Assembly: GCA_964057225.1 (NCBI GenBank)
Contig: OZ059897.1
Coordinates: 1,178,001 to 1,242,000 of the forward strand
DNA from: Auanema rhodensis
Lineage: Eukaryota; Nematoda; Chromadorea; Rhabditida; Rhabditidae
Direction of reading: 5' to 3'
Length of the DNA stretch: 64,000 bases
In this document: positions 52,866 to 64,000 of the stretch, piece after piece
How the letters are laid out: each line of letters starts with the position of its first letter
Position numbering within the stretch: the stretch's first letter is position 1
Program-made: the position numbers and the translations under genes
The notes under the pieces: model-generated
Databases searched by the model: none
What the model was told of the DNA's origin: nothing
What the model saw: the letters and a program-made list of their open reading frames with translations, nothing else

Positions 52866-53405
52866 CTCTAGCTAGTTTTCCATTTTTATGAGAATAATCG
52901 TCCTGTGACAACAAATTCATTTGAATCTAATATGTATTTTTTTTTTTAAAAAGCATCGAATATCATTATTTCTTGTAATGATGGATTTGAATATTGCTTT
53001 GTTAGCTTTAAGATGTTTGCTACTGTATAGCTGCAGTTTGCTGCTCTAGCTGGTTTTCAATTTTTATGAGATTTTTCATCATCTTACAACAAATTCAATT
53101 GAATCTAACATGAATTATTTTTTCGTTTTGAAAAGCATTGAATATCATTGTTCCTTATAATATTGGATTTGATTATTGCTTTGTTAGCTTTAAGATGTTT
53201 GCTTCTGCATAGCTTCAGTTTACTGCTCTAGCTGGTTTTCAATTTTTATGAGATTTTTCATCATCTTACAACAAATTCAATTGAATCTAACATAAATTAT
53301 TTTTTCGTTTTGAAAAGCATTGAATATCATTGTTTCTTGTAATAATTGATTTGAATACTGCTTTGTTAGCTTTAAGATGTTTGCTACTGTATAGCTGCAG
53401 TTTGC
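52866..53405 (+). repeat. Truncated second copy of the 12-mer, at the inversion breakpoint
   Basis: The copy matches the unit starting at 50687 to about 53320 and then becomes mixed. It ends in TAGCTGCAGTTTGC at 53405, where the orientation flips. Confidence 0.75.
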
Positions 53406-53412
53406 AATGCTT
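53400..53412. other. Left inversion breakpoint
   Basis: Forward GCAGTTTGC joins inverted AATGCTTTTC. At most one base (C at 53405) is shared, so there is essentially no homology at the join. Confidence 0.85.
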
Positions 53413-55632
53413 TTCAAAACGAAAAAATAATTCATGTTAGATTCAATTGCATTTGTTGTAAGATGATGAAAAATATCATAAAAAGTGAAAACCAGCTAGA
53501 GCAGTAAACTGAAGCTATGCAGAAGCAAACATCTTAAAGCTAATAAAGCAGTATTCAAATCAATTATTACAAGAAACAATGATATTCAATGCTTTTCAAA
53601 ACGAAAAAATAATTCATGTTAGATTCAATTGAATTTGTTGTAAGATGATGAAAAATCTCATAAAAATTGAAAACCAGCTAGAGCAGTAAACTGAAGCTAT
53701 GCAGAAGCAAACATCTTAAAGCTAACAAAGCAATAATCAAATCCAATATTATAAGGAACAATGATATTCAATGCTTTTCAAAACGAAAAAAAAATTCATG
53801 TTAGATTCAATTGAATTTGTTGTAAGATGATGAAAAATCTCATAAAAATTGAAAACCAGCTAGAGCAGTAAACACATGACATGTAGTAGCAAAAATCATA
53901 AAACTAACGAAGCAATATTCAGATCCAATATTATAAGGAACAATGATATTCAATGCTTTTCAAAACGAATAATTATTTCATGTTAGATTCAATTGAATTT
54001 GTTGTAAGATGATGAAAAATCTCATAAAAATTGAAAACCAGCTAGAGCAGTAAACTGAAGCTATGCAGAAGCAAACATCTTAAAGCTAATAAAGCAGTAT
54101 TCAAATCAATTATTACAAGAAACAATGATATTCATTGCTTTTCAAAACGAAAAAATAATTTATGTTAGATTCAATTGAATTTGTTGTAAGATGATGAAAA
54201 ATCTCATAAAAATTGAAAACCAGCTAGAGCAGTAAACTGAAGCTATGCAGAAGCAAACATCTTAAAGCTAACAAAGCAATAATCAAATCCAATATTATAA
54301 GGAACAATGATATTCAATGCTTTTCAAAACGAAAAAATAATTCATGTTAGATTCAATTGAATTTGTTGTAAGATGATGAAAAATCTCATAAAAATTGAAA
54401 ACCAGCTAGAGCAGCAAACTGCAGCTATACAGTAGCAAACATCTTAAAGCTAACAAAGCAATATTCAAATCCATCATTACAAGAAATAATGATATTCGAT
54501 GCTTTTTAAAAAAAAAAATTCATATTAGATTCAAATGAATTTGTTGTCACAGGACGATTATTCTCATAAAAATGGAAAACTAGCTAGAGCAGTAAACACA
54601 GGGCATGTAGTAGCAAAAATCTTAAAGCAAACAAAGCAATATTCAAATCCAATATTACAAGAAACAATGATATTCACTACTATTTGAAACGGAAAAATAG
54701 TTCATATTAGATTCAAACGAATTTGTTGCAAGATGGTGAAAAATCTAATAAAAATTGAAAACCAGCTAGAGCAGCAAACTGCAGCTATACAGTAGCAAAC
54801 ATCTTAAAGCTAACAAAGCAATAATCAAATCCAATATTACAAGGAACAATGATATTCAATGGTTTTCAAAACAAAACAATAATTCATGTTAGATTCAATT
54901 GAATTTGTTGTAAGATGATTAAAATCTCATAAAAATTGAAAACCAGCTAGAGCAGTAAACACATGACATGTAGTAGCAAAAATCATAAAACTAACGAAGC
55001 AATATTCAAATCCAATATTATAAGGAACAATGATATTCAATGCTTTTCAAAACGAAAAAATAGTTCATATTAGATTCAAATGAATTTGTTGCAAGATGGT
55101 GAAAAATCTAATAAAAATTGAAAACCAGCTAGAGCAGCAAACTGAAGCTATGCAGAAGCAAACATCTTAAAGCTAACAAAGCAATATTCAAATCAATTAT
55201 TACAAGAAACAATGATATTCAATGCTTTTCAAAACGAAAAAATAATTCATGTTAGATTCAATTGAATTTGTTGTAAGATGATGAAAAATCTCATAAAAAT
55301 TGAAAACCAGCTAGAGCAGTAAACTGAAGCTATACAGTAGCAAACATCTTAAAGCTAACAAAGCAGTATTCAAATCAATTATTACAAGAAACAATGATAT
55401 TCACTACTATTTGAAACGGAAAAATAGTTCATATTAGATTCAAATGAATTTGTTGCAAGATGGTGAAAAATCTCATAAAAATTGAAAACCAGCTAGAGCA
55501 GCAAACTGAAGCTATACAGTAGCAAAAATCATAAAGCTAACAAAGCAATAATCAAATCGAATATTACAAGGAACAATGATATTCAATGCTTTTCAAAACG
55601 AAAAAATAATTCATGTTAGATTCAATTGAATT
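53406..55632 (-). repeat. Inverted family B segment, about 12 monomers
   Basis: From 53406 the repeat reads on the minus strand: CCAGCTAGAGCAG (reverse complement of CTGCTCTAGCTGG) occurs 12 times between 53492 and 55489 at about 181.5-bp spacing. Read in reverse it matches known left-domain variants in order: one like 49660-50380; then one with the private AATTCGTTTGAATC of 52732; then one with GCATCGAATATCATTATTTC as at 50772; then one with GGATCTGAATATTG as at 51350; then one with GGTTTTCACTTTTTATGAT as at 44871 or 48329. The source was therefore left-domain sequence, but not a simple mirror of the DNA next to the breakpoint. Confidence 0.93.
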
Positions 55633-55646
55633 AAGATGTTTGTATG
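55630..55646. other. Right inversion breakpoint with short filler
   Basis: The inverted sequence ends in CAATTGAATT, followed by AAGATGTTTG and then TATGGATTTGAATATTGC in forward orientation. AAGATGTTTG is itself a piece of the forward monomer (TTTAAGATGTTTGC), so it looks like a templated insertion of about 10 bp. Confidence 0.8.
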
Positions 55647-56457
55647 GATTTGAATATTGCTTTGTTAGCTTTAAGATGTTTGCTTCTGCATAGCTTCAGT
55701 TTACTGCTCTAGCTGGTTTTCAATTTTTATTAGATTTTTCATCATCTTACAACAAATTCAATTGAATCTAACATGAATTATTTTTTCGTTTTAAAAAGCA
55801 TTGAATTTCATTGTTTCTTGTAATGATGGATTTGAATATTGCTTTGTTTGTTTTAAGATTTTGCTACTGTATAGCTGCAGTTTGCTGCTCTAGCTGGTTT
55901 TCAATTTTTATGAGATTTTTCATCATCTTACAACAAATTCAATTGAATCTAACATGAAATATTTTTTCTTTTTAAAAAGCATTGAATATCATAGTTTCTT
56001 ATAATATTGGATTTGAATATTGCTTCGTTAGTTTTATAATTTTTGCTACTACATGTCATGTGTTTACTGCTCTAGCTGGTTTTCAATTTTTATTAGATTT
56101 TTCATCATCTTACAACAAATTCAATTGAATCTAACATGAATTATTTTTTCGTTTTAAAAAGCATTGAATTTCATTGTTTCTTGTAATAATTGATTTGAAT
56201 ATTGCTTTGTTAGCTTTAAGATGTTTGCTTCTGCATAGCTTCAGTTTACTGCTCTAGCTGGTTTTCAATTTTTATGAGATTTTTCATCATCTTACAACAA
56301 ATTCAATTGAATCTAACATGAAATATTTTTTCTTTTTAAAAAGCATTGAATTTCATTGTTTCTTGTAATGATGGATTTGAATATTGCTTTGTTTGCTTTA
56401 AGATTTTTGCTACTACATGCCCTGTGTTTACTGCTCTAGCTGGTTTTCAATTTTTAT

Positions 56458-59001
56458 GAGGTTTTTCATCATCTTACAACAAATTCAATTGAATCTAACA
56501 TAAATTATTTTTTCGTTTTGAAAAGCATTGAATATCATTGTTTCTTGTAATAATTGATTTGAATATTGCTTTGTTAGCTTTAAGATGTTTGCTTCTGCAT
56601 AGCTTCAGTTTACTGCTCTAGCTGGTTTTCAATTTTTATGAGATTTTTCATCATCTTACAACAAATTCAATTGAATCTAACATGAACTATTTTTTAGTTT
56701 CAAATAGTAGTGAATATCATTGTTTCTTGTAATATTGGATTTGAATATTACTTTGATAGTTATAAGATTTTTGCTACTACATGCCCTGTGTTTACTGCTC
56801 TAGCTAGTTTTCCATTTTTTTTAGATTTTTCATCATCTTGCAACAAATTCATTTGAAGCTAATATGAATTATTTTTTCGTTTTAAAAAGCATTGAATATC
56901 ATTTTTTCGTGTAATAATCGTTTTGAATATTGCTTCGTTTGTTTTAAGATTTTGCTACTGCATAGCTTCAGTTTGCTGCTCTAGCTGGTTTTCAATTTTT
57001 ATTAGATTTTTCATAATCTTGCAACAAATTCATTTGAATCTAATATGAACTATTGTTTCGTTTCAAATAGTAGTGAATTTCATTGTTTCTTGTAATGATG
57101 GATTTGAATATTGCTTTGTTACCTTTAAGATTTTTGCTACTACATCTCCTGTGTTTACTGCTCTAGCTGGTTTTCCATTTTTATTAGATTTTTCATCATC
57201 TTGCAACAAATTCATTTGAAGCTAATATGAATTATTTTTTCGTTTTGAAAAGCATTGAATATCATTGTTCCTTGTAATAATTGATTTGAATATTGCTTTG
57301 TTAGCTTTAAGATGTTTGCTTCTGCATAGCTTCAGTTTACTGCTCTAGCTGGTTTTCAATTTTTATGAGATTTTTCATCATCTTACAACAAATTCAATTG
57401 AATCTAACATGAAATATTTTTTCTTTTTAAAAAGCATTGAATTTCATTGTTTCTTGTAATGATGGATTTGAATATTGCTTTGTTAGCTTTAAGATGTTTG
57501 CTTCTGCATAGCTTCAGTTTACTGCTCTAGCTGGTTTTCAATTTTTATTAGATTTTTCATCATCTTACAACAAATTCAATTGAATCTAACATGAATTATT
57601 TTTTCGTTTTAAAAAGCATTGAATTTCATTGTTTCTTGTAATGATGGATTTGAATATTGCTTTGTTTGCTTTAAGATTTTTGCTACTACATGCCCTGTGT
57701 TTACTGCTCTAGCTGGTTTTCAATTTTTATGAGGTTTTTCATCATCTTACAACAAATTCAATTGAATCTAACATAAATTATTTTTTCGTTTTGAAAAGCA
57801 TTGAATATCATTGTTTCTTGTAATAATTGATTTGAATATTGCTTTGTTAGCTTTAAGATGTTTGCTTCTGCATAGCTTCAGTTTACTGCTCTAGCTGGTT
57901 TTCAATTTTTATGAGATTTTTCATCATCTTACAACAAATTCAATTGAATCTAACATGAATTATTTTTTCGTTTTAAAAAGCATTGAATATCATTGTTTCT
58001 TGTAATGATGGATTTGAATATTGCTTTGTTTGTTTTAAGATTTTGCTACTGCATAGCTTCAGTTTGCTGCTCTAGCTGGTTTTCAATTTTTATTAGATTT
58101 TTCATCATCTTACAACAAATTCAATTGAATCTAACATGAAATATTTTTTCTTTTTAAAAAGCATTGAATTTCATTGTTTCTTGTAATGATGGATTTGAAT
58201 ATTGCTTTGTTTGTTTTAAGATTTTGCTACTGCATAGCTTCAGTTTGCTGCTCTAGCTGGTTTTCAATTTTTATTAGATTTTTCATAATCTTGCAACAAA
58301 TTCATTTGAATCTAATATGAACTATTTTTTAGTTTCAAATAGTAGTGAATATCATTGTTTCTTGTAATATTGGATTTGAATATTACTTTGATAGTTATAA
58401 GATTTTTGCTACTACATGCCCTGTGTTTACTGCTCTAGCTAGTTTTCCATTTTTATTAGATTTTTCATCATCTTGCAACAAATTCAATTGAATCTAACAT
58501 GAATTATTTTTTCGTTTTAAAAAGCATTGAATTTCATTGTTTCTTGTAATGATGGATTTGAATATTGCTTTGTTTGTTTTAAGATTTTGCTACTGCATAG
58601 CTTCAGTTTGCTGCTCTAGCTGGTTTTCAATTTTTATTAGATTTTTCATCATCTTACAACAAATTCAATTGAATCTAACATGAAATATTTTTTCTTTTTA
58701 AAAAGCATTGAATTTCATTGTTTCTTGTAATGATGGATTTGAATATTGCTTTGTTAGCTTTAAGATGTTTGCTTCTGTATAGCTTCAGTTTACTGCTCTA
58801 GCTGGTTTTCAATTTTTATGAGATTTTTCATCATCTTACAACAAATTCAATTGAATCTAACATGAATTATTTTTTCGTTTTAAAAAGCATTGAATTTCAT
58901 TGTTTCTTGTAATGATGGATTTGAATATTGCTTTGTTTGCTTTAAGATTTTTGCTACTACATGCCCTGTCTTTACTGCTCTAGCTGGTTTTCAATTTTTA
59001 T
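56458..59001 (+). repeat. Family B 7-mer higher-order pattern (about 1272 bp)
   Basis: The rare GAGGTTTTTCATC motif falls at 56458, 57731 and 59002, spaced 1273 and 1271 bp. The sequence following the first two copies is the same for at least several hundred bases (CATAAATTATTTTTTCG, then a CTTCTGCATAGC tail). The third copy is followed by a different subtype, so the 7-mer gives way to the 12-mer there. Confidence 0.65.
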
Positions 59002-62000
59002 GAGGTTTTTCATCATCTTATAACAAATTCAATTGAAGCTAATATGAATTATTTTTTCGTTTTAAAAAGCATTGAATATCATTTTTTCGTGTAATAATCG
59101 TTTTGAATATTGCTTCGTTTGTTTTAAGATTTTGCTACTGCATAGCTTCAGTTTACTGCTCTAGCTGGTTTTCAATTTTTATGAGATTTTTCATCATCTT
59201 ACAACAAATTCAATTGAATCTAACATGAATTATTTTTTCGTTTTAAAAAGCATTGAATTTCATTGTTTCTTGTAATATTGGATTTGAATATTGCTTTGTT
59301 AGCTTTAAGATTTTTGCTATTACATGCCCTGTGTTTACTGCTCTAGCTATTTTTCCATTTTTATGAGATTAATCGCCCTGTGATAACAAATTCATTTGAA
59401 TCTAATATGAATTATTTTTTCGTTTTGAAAAGCACTGAATATCATTTTTTCGTGTAATAGTCGTTTTGAATATTGCTTTGTTTGCTTTAAGATTTTTGCT
59501 ACTACATGCCCTGTGTTTACTGCTCTAGCTAGTTTTCCATTTTTATGAGAATATTCGTCCTGTGACAACAAATTCATTTGAATCTAATATGAATTATTTT
59601 TTCTTTTTAAAAAGCATTGAATTTCATTGTTTCTGGTAATGATGGATTTGAATATTGCTTCGTTTGTTTTAAGATTTTGCTACTGCATAGCTTCAGTTTG
59701 CTGCTCTAGCTGGTTTTCAATTTTTATTAGATTTTTCATAATCTTGCAACAAATTCATTTGAATCTAATATGAACTATTTTTTAGTTTCAAATAGTAGTG
59801 AATATCATTGTTTCTTGTAATATTGGATTTGAATATTACTTTGATAGTTATAAGATTTTTGCTACTACATGCCCTGTGTTTACTGCTCTAGCTAGTTTTC
59901 CATTTTTATTAGATTTTTCATCATCTTGCAACAAATTCATTTGAAGCTAATATGAATTATTTTTTCGTTTTAAAAAGCATTGAATATCATCTTTTCGTGT
60001 AATAATCGTTTTGAATATTGCTTCGTTTGTTTTAAGATTTTGCTACTGCATAGCTTCAGTTTGCTGCTCTAGCTGGTTTTCAATTTTTATGAGATTTTTC
60101 ATCATCTTACAACAAATTCAATTGAATCTAACATGAACTATTTTTTAGTTTCAAATAGTAGTGAATATCATTGTTTCTTGTAATATTGGATTTGAATATT
60201 ACTTTGATAGTTATAAGATTTTTGCTACTACATGCCCTGTGTTTACTGCTCTAGCTAGTTTTCAATTTTTATTAGATTTTTCATAATCTTGCAACAAATT
60301 CATTTGAATCTAATATGAACTATTTTTTAGTTTCAAATAGTAGTGAATATCATTGTTTCTTGTAATATTGGATTTGAATATTACTTTGATAGTTATAAGA
60401 TTTTTGCTACTACATGCCCTGTGTTTACTGCTCTAGCTGGTTTTCAATTTTTATGAGATTGTTCATCATCTTACAACAAATTCAATTGAATCTAACATGA
60501 AATATTTTTTCTTTTTAAAAAGCATTGAATTTCATTGTTTCTTGTAATGATGGATTTGAATATTGCTTTGTTAGCTTTAAGATGTTTGCTTCTGTATAGC
60601 TTCAGTTTACTGCTCTAGCTGGTTTTCAATTTTTATGAGATTTTTCATCATCTTACAACAAATTCAATTGAATCTAACATGAATTATTTTTTCGTTTTAA
60701 AAAGCATTGAATTTCATTGTTTCTTGTAATGATGGATTTGAATATTGCTTTGTTTGTTTTAAGATTTTGCTACTGCATAGCTTCAGTTTGCTGCTCTAGC
60801 TGGTTTTCAATTTTTATTAGATTTTTCATCATCTTACAACAAATTCAATTGAATCTAACATGAAATATTTTTTCTTTTTAAAAAGCATTGAATTTCATTG
60901 TTTCTTGTAATGATGGATTTGAATATTGCTTTGTTAGCTTTAAGATGTTTGCTTCTGTATAGCTTCAGTTTGCTGCTCTAGCTGGTTTTCAATTTTTATT
61001 AGATTTTTCATCATCTTACAACAAATTCAATTGAATCTAACATGAATTATTTTTTCGTTTTAAAAAGCATTGAATTTCATTGTTTCTTGTAATGATGGAT
61101 TTGAATATTGCTTTGTTTGCTTTAAGATTTTTGCTACTACATGCCCTGTGTTTACTGCTCTAGCTGGTTTTCAATTTTTATGAGGTTTTTCATCATCTTA
61201 TAACAAATTCAATTGAAGCTAATATGAATTATTTTTTCGTTTTAAAAAGCATTGAATATCATTTTTTCGTGTAATAATCGTTTTGAATATTGCTTCGTTT
61301 GTTTTAAGATTTTGCTACTGCATAGCTTCAGTTTGCTGCTCTAGCTGGTTTTCAATTTTTATTAGATTTTTCATAATCTTGCAACAAATTCATTTCAATC
61401 TAATATGAACTATTTTTTAGTTTCAAATAGTAGTGAATATCATTGTTTCTTGTAATATTGGATTTGAATATTACTTTGATAGTTATAAGATTTTTGCTAC
61501 TACATGCCCTGTGTTTACTGCTCTAGCTAGTTTTCCATTTTTATTAGATTTTTCATCATCTTGCAACAAATTCATTTGAAGCTAATATGAATTATTTTTT
61601 CGTTTTAAAAAGCATTGAATATCATTTTTTCGTGTAATAATCGTTTTGAATATTGCTTCGTTTGTTTTAAGATTTTGCTACTGCATAGCTTCAGTTTGCT
61701 GCTCTAGCTGGTTTTCAATTTTTATGAGAATATTCGTCCTGTGACAACAAATTCATTTGAATCTAATATGAATTATTTTTTCTTTTTAAAAAGCATTGAA
61801 TTTCATTGTTTCTGGTAATGATGGATTTGAATATTGCTTCGTTTGTTTTAAGATTTTGCTACTGCATAGCTTCAGTTTGCTGCTCTAGCTGGTTTTCAAT
61901 TTTTATTAGATTTTTCATAATCTTGCAACAAATTCATTTGAATCTAATATGAACTATTTTTTAGTTTCAAATAGTAGTGAATATCATTGTTTCTTGTAAT

Positions 62001-64000
62001 ATTGGATTTGAATATTACTTTGATAGTTATAAGATTTTTGCTACTACATGCCCTGTGTTTACTGCTCTAGCTAGTTTTCAATTTTTATTAGATTTTTCAT
62101 CATCTTGCAACAAATTCATTTGAAGCTAATATGAATTATTTTTTCGTTTTAAAAAGCATTGAATATCATCTTTTCGTGTAATAATCGTTTTGAATATTGC
62201 TTCGTTTGTTTTAAGATTTTGCTACTGCATAGCTTCAGTTTGCTGCTCTAGCTGGTTTTCAATTTTTATTAGATTTTTCATAATCTTGCAACAAATGCAT
62301 TTGAATCTAATATGAACTATTTTTTCGTTTCAAATAGTAGTGAATATCATTGTTTCTTGTAATATTGGATTTGAATATTACTTTGATAGTTATAAGATTT
62401 TTGCTACTACATGCCCTGTGTTTACTGCTCTAGCTAGTTTTCAATTTTTATTAGATTTTTCATAATCTTGCAACAAATTCATTTGAATCTAATATGAACT
62501 ATTTTTTAGTTTCAAATAGTAGTGAATATCATTGTTTCTTGTAATATTGGATTTGAATATTACTTTGATAGTTATAAGATTTTTGCTACTACATGCCCTG
62601 TGTTTACTGCTCTAGCTGGTTTTCAATTTTTATGAGATTGTTCATCATCTTACAACAAATTCAATTGAATCTAACATGAAATATTTTTTCTTTTTAAAAA
62701 GCATTGAATTTCATTGTTTCTTGTAATGATGGATTTGAATATTGCTTTGTTAGCTTTAAGATGTTTGCTTCTGTATAGCTTCAGTTTACTGCTCTAGCTG
62801 GTTTTCAATTTTTATGAGATTTTTCATCATCTTACAACAAATTCAATTGAATCTAACATGAATTATTTTTTCGTTTTAAAAAGCATTGAATTTCATTGTT
62901 TCTTGTAATGATGGATTTGAATATTGCTTTGTTTGTTTTAAGATTTTGCTACTGCATAGCTTCAGTTTGCTGCTCTAGCTGGTTTTCAATTTTTATTAGA
63001 TTTTTCATCATCTTACAACAAATTCAATTGAATCTAACATGAAATATTTTTTCTTTTTAAAAAGCATTGAATTTCATTGTTTCTTGTAATGATGGATTTG
63101 AATATTGCTTTGTTAGCTTTAAGATGTTTGCTTCTGTATAGCTTCAGTTTGCTGCTCTAGCTGGTTTTCAATTTTTATTAGATTTTTCATCATCTTACAA
63201 CAAATTCAATTGAATCTAACATGAATTATTTTTTCGTTTTAAAAAGCATTGAATTTCATTGTTTCTTGTAATGATGGATTTGAATATTGCTTTGTTTGCT
63301 TTAAGATTTTTGCTACTACATGCCCTGTGTTTACTGCTCTAGCTGGTTTTCAATTTTTATGAGGTTTTTCATCATCTTATAACAAATTCAATTGAAGCTA
63401 ATATGAATTATTTTTTCGTTTTAAAAAGCATTGAATATCATTTTTTCGTGTAATAATCGTTTTGAATATTGCTTCGTTTGTTTTAAGATTTTGCTACTGC
63501 ATAGCTTCAGTTTGCTGCTCTAGCTGGTTTTCAATTTTTATTAGATTTTTCATAATCTTGCAACAAATTCATTTCAATCTAATATGAACTATTTTTTAGT
63601 TTCAAATAGTAGTGAATATCATTGTTTCTTGTAATATTGGATTTGAATATTACTTTGATAGTTATAAGATTTTTGCTACTACATGCCCTGTGTTTACTGC
63701 TCTAGCTAGTTTTCCATTTTTATTAGATTTTTCATCATCTTGCAACAAATTCATTTGAAGCTAATATGAATTATTTTTTCGTTTTAAAAAGCATTGAATA
63801 TCATTTTTTCGTGTAATAATCGTTTTGAATATTGCTTCGTTTGTTTTAAGATTTTGCTACTGCATAGCTTCAGTTTGCTGCTCTAGCTGGTTTTCAATTT
63901 TTATGAGAATATTCGTCCTGTGACAACAAATTCATTTGAATCTAATATGAATTATTTTTTCTTTTTAAAAAGCATTGAATTTCATTGTTTCTGGTAATGA
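58480..64000 (+). repeat. Family B 2179-bp (12-mer) higher-order repeat, about 2.5 units
   Basis: Private markers recur at a 2179-bp step: TTTCTGGTAATG with CTGG at 59633, 61812 and 63991; GAGATTGTTC at about 60461 and 62640; ATATCATCTTTTCGTG at about 59991 and 62170; CATTTCAATC at 61391 and 63570; GAGGTTTTTC at 59002 (2180 bp), 61182 and 63361. The 61330-61720 part differs from its equivalent at 59150-59540, where older divergent monomers sit. The array leaves the window in the middle of a unit. Confidence 0.88.
59341..59703 (+). repeat. Pair of divergent family B monomers
   Basis: Two neighbouring monomers (59341 and 59523) have CTCTAGCTAT or CTCTAGCTAG, TTTTCCATTTTT and, in place of the usual TTTTTCATCATCTTACAAC, an ATTAATCGCCCTGTGATAAC or ATATTCGTCCTGTGACAAC stretch. 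The same class is seen at 50687, 52866, inverted near 54540, at 61725 and at 63905. A short minus-strand frame at 59392-59577 crosses this pair but has no sign of being a gene. Confidence 0.8.

Larger units (their letters stand above)
37765..53405 (+). repeat. Satellite family B, left domain, about 86 monomers
   Basis: A 181-182-bp unit recurs head to tail; successive CTCTAGCTGG motifs fall at 37769, 37950, 38132, 38314, 38496 and 38678. There is little length variation: about 85 intervals span 15.46 kb. Two tail variants precede CTCTAGC: TATAGCTTCAGTTTGCTG and CATGTCATGTGTTTACTG. The other common variable sites are GAAATAATTATTCG versus GAATTATTTTTTCG, CTTATAATATTGG versus CTTGTAATAATTG, and TTCAATTGAA versus TTCATTTGAA. 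There is no gene, mobile element or unique spacer. I do not recognise the family. Confidence 0.97.
55644..64000 (+). repeat. Satellite family B, right domain, about 46 monomers
   Basis: Forward monomers of mean length 181.6 bp continue to the window edge. Subtypes largely absent from the left domain dominate: GAAATATTTTTTC with CTTTTTAAAAAGC, GAATTTCATTG, GTAATGATGG, ACTATTTTTTAGTTTC with AAATAGTAGTGAATATC, CATGCCCTGTGTTTACTG tails, and CATTTTTTCGTGTAATAATCG. No gene or mobile element is visible. Confidence 0.96.

Noticed and set aside
53406-55632. Inverted segment as terminal inverted repeats of a transposon
   Set aside because: The whole segment is ordinary family B in reverse, with no transposase or non-satellite core.
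59392-59577. Minus-strand frame of 61 codons
   Set aside because: It spans two divergent B monomers and has no counterpart in neighbours, no recognisable domain and no expression signal.
1-64000. CRISPR array
   Set aside because: The whole unit repeats; there are no short repeats separating unique spacers.

Overview
The window is satellite DNA from end to end. I see no gene, RNA gene, transposon or unique-sequence island in the 64 kb. Two unrelated-looking AT-rich tandem repeat families meet head to tail: family A (351-bp monomer, positions 1-37764, about 108 copies) and family B (181-182-bp monomer, positions 37765-64000, about 144 copies). Both arrays run off the ends of the window. Long monomers near one or two nucleosome lengths, higher-order repeats and abutting families point to constitutive heterochromatin, probably pericentromeric or centromeric, of a eukaryote. 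The AT-rich style would suit an insect or other invertebrate, but I cannot name the species and do not recognise either monomer.

Family A (1-37764). The period is exactly 351 bp for the first 67 monomers. Subtypes form local higher-order repeats: trimer/hexamer at 1756-5967, a 7-monomer block copied at an 11-monomer offset (4915-7371 and 8776-11232), trimers at 11233-14040, dimers at 14743-16497 and 21412-22815, and a 5-mer near 17902-21411. From about 22.8 kb the subfamilies change, indels appear (a 70-bp deletion, 350-bp and 353-bp monomers), and a 9-mer unit of about 3.16 kb is duplicated (25201-28359 and 28360-31517). Almost every monomer keeps an 8-9-bp inverted repeat with a 10-bp loop.

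Family A ends inside a monomer at 37764, where CTAGCT motifs of A and B are juxtaposed.

Family B left domain (37765-53405) begins with two tail variants alternating as a dimer of about 364 bp. It then holds a 910-bp (5-mer) duplication, a 3458-bp (19-mer) tandem duplication at 43338-50253, and a 12-mer unit of about 2180 bp. From 53406 to 55632 about 12 monomers lie in inverted orientation. Beyond a breakpoint with a short filler, the right domain (55644-64000) has different subfamilies, organised as a 7-mer (about 1272 bp) and then a regular 12-mer (2179 bp) that continues to the window edge.

Nothing here acts as a gene set. The content is structural: recombination by unequal exchange, gene conversion and one inversion. 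The minus-strand 63-codon frames repeated in A are by-products of the repeat.
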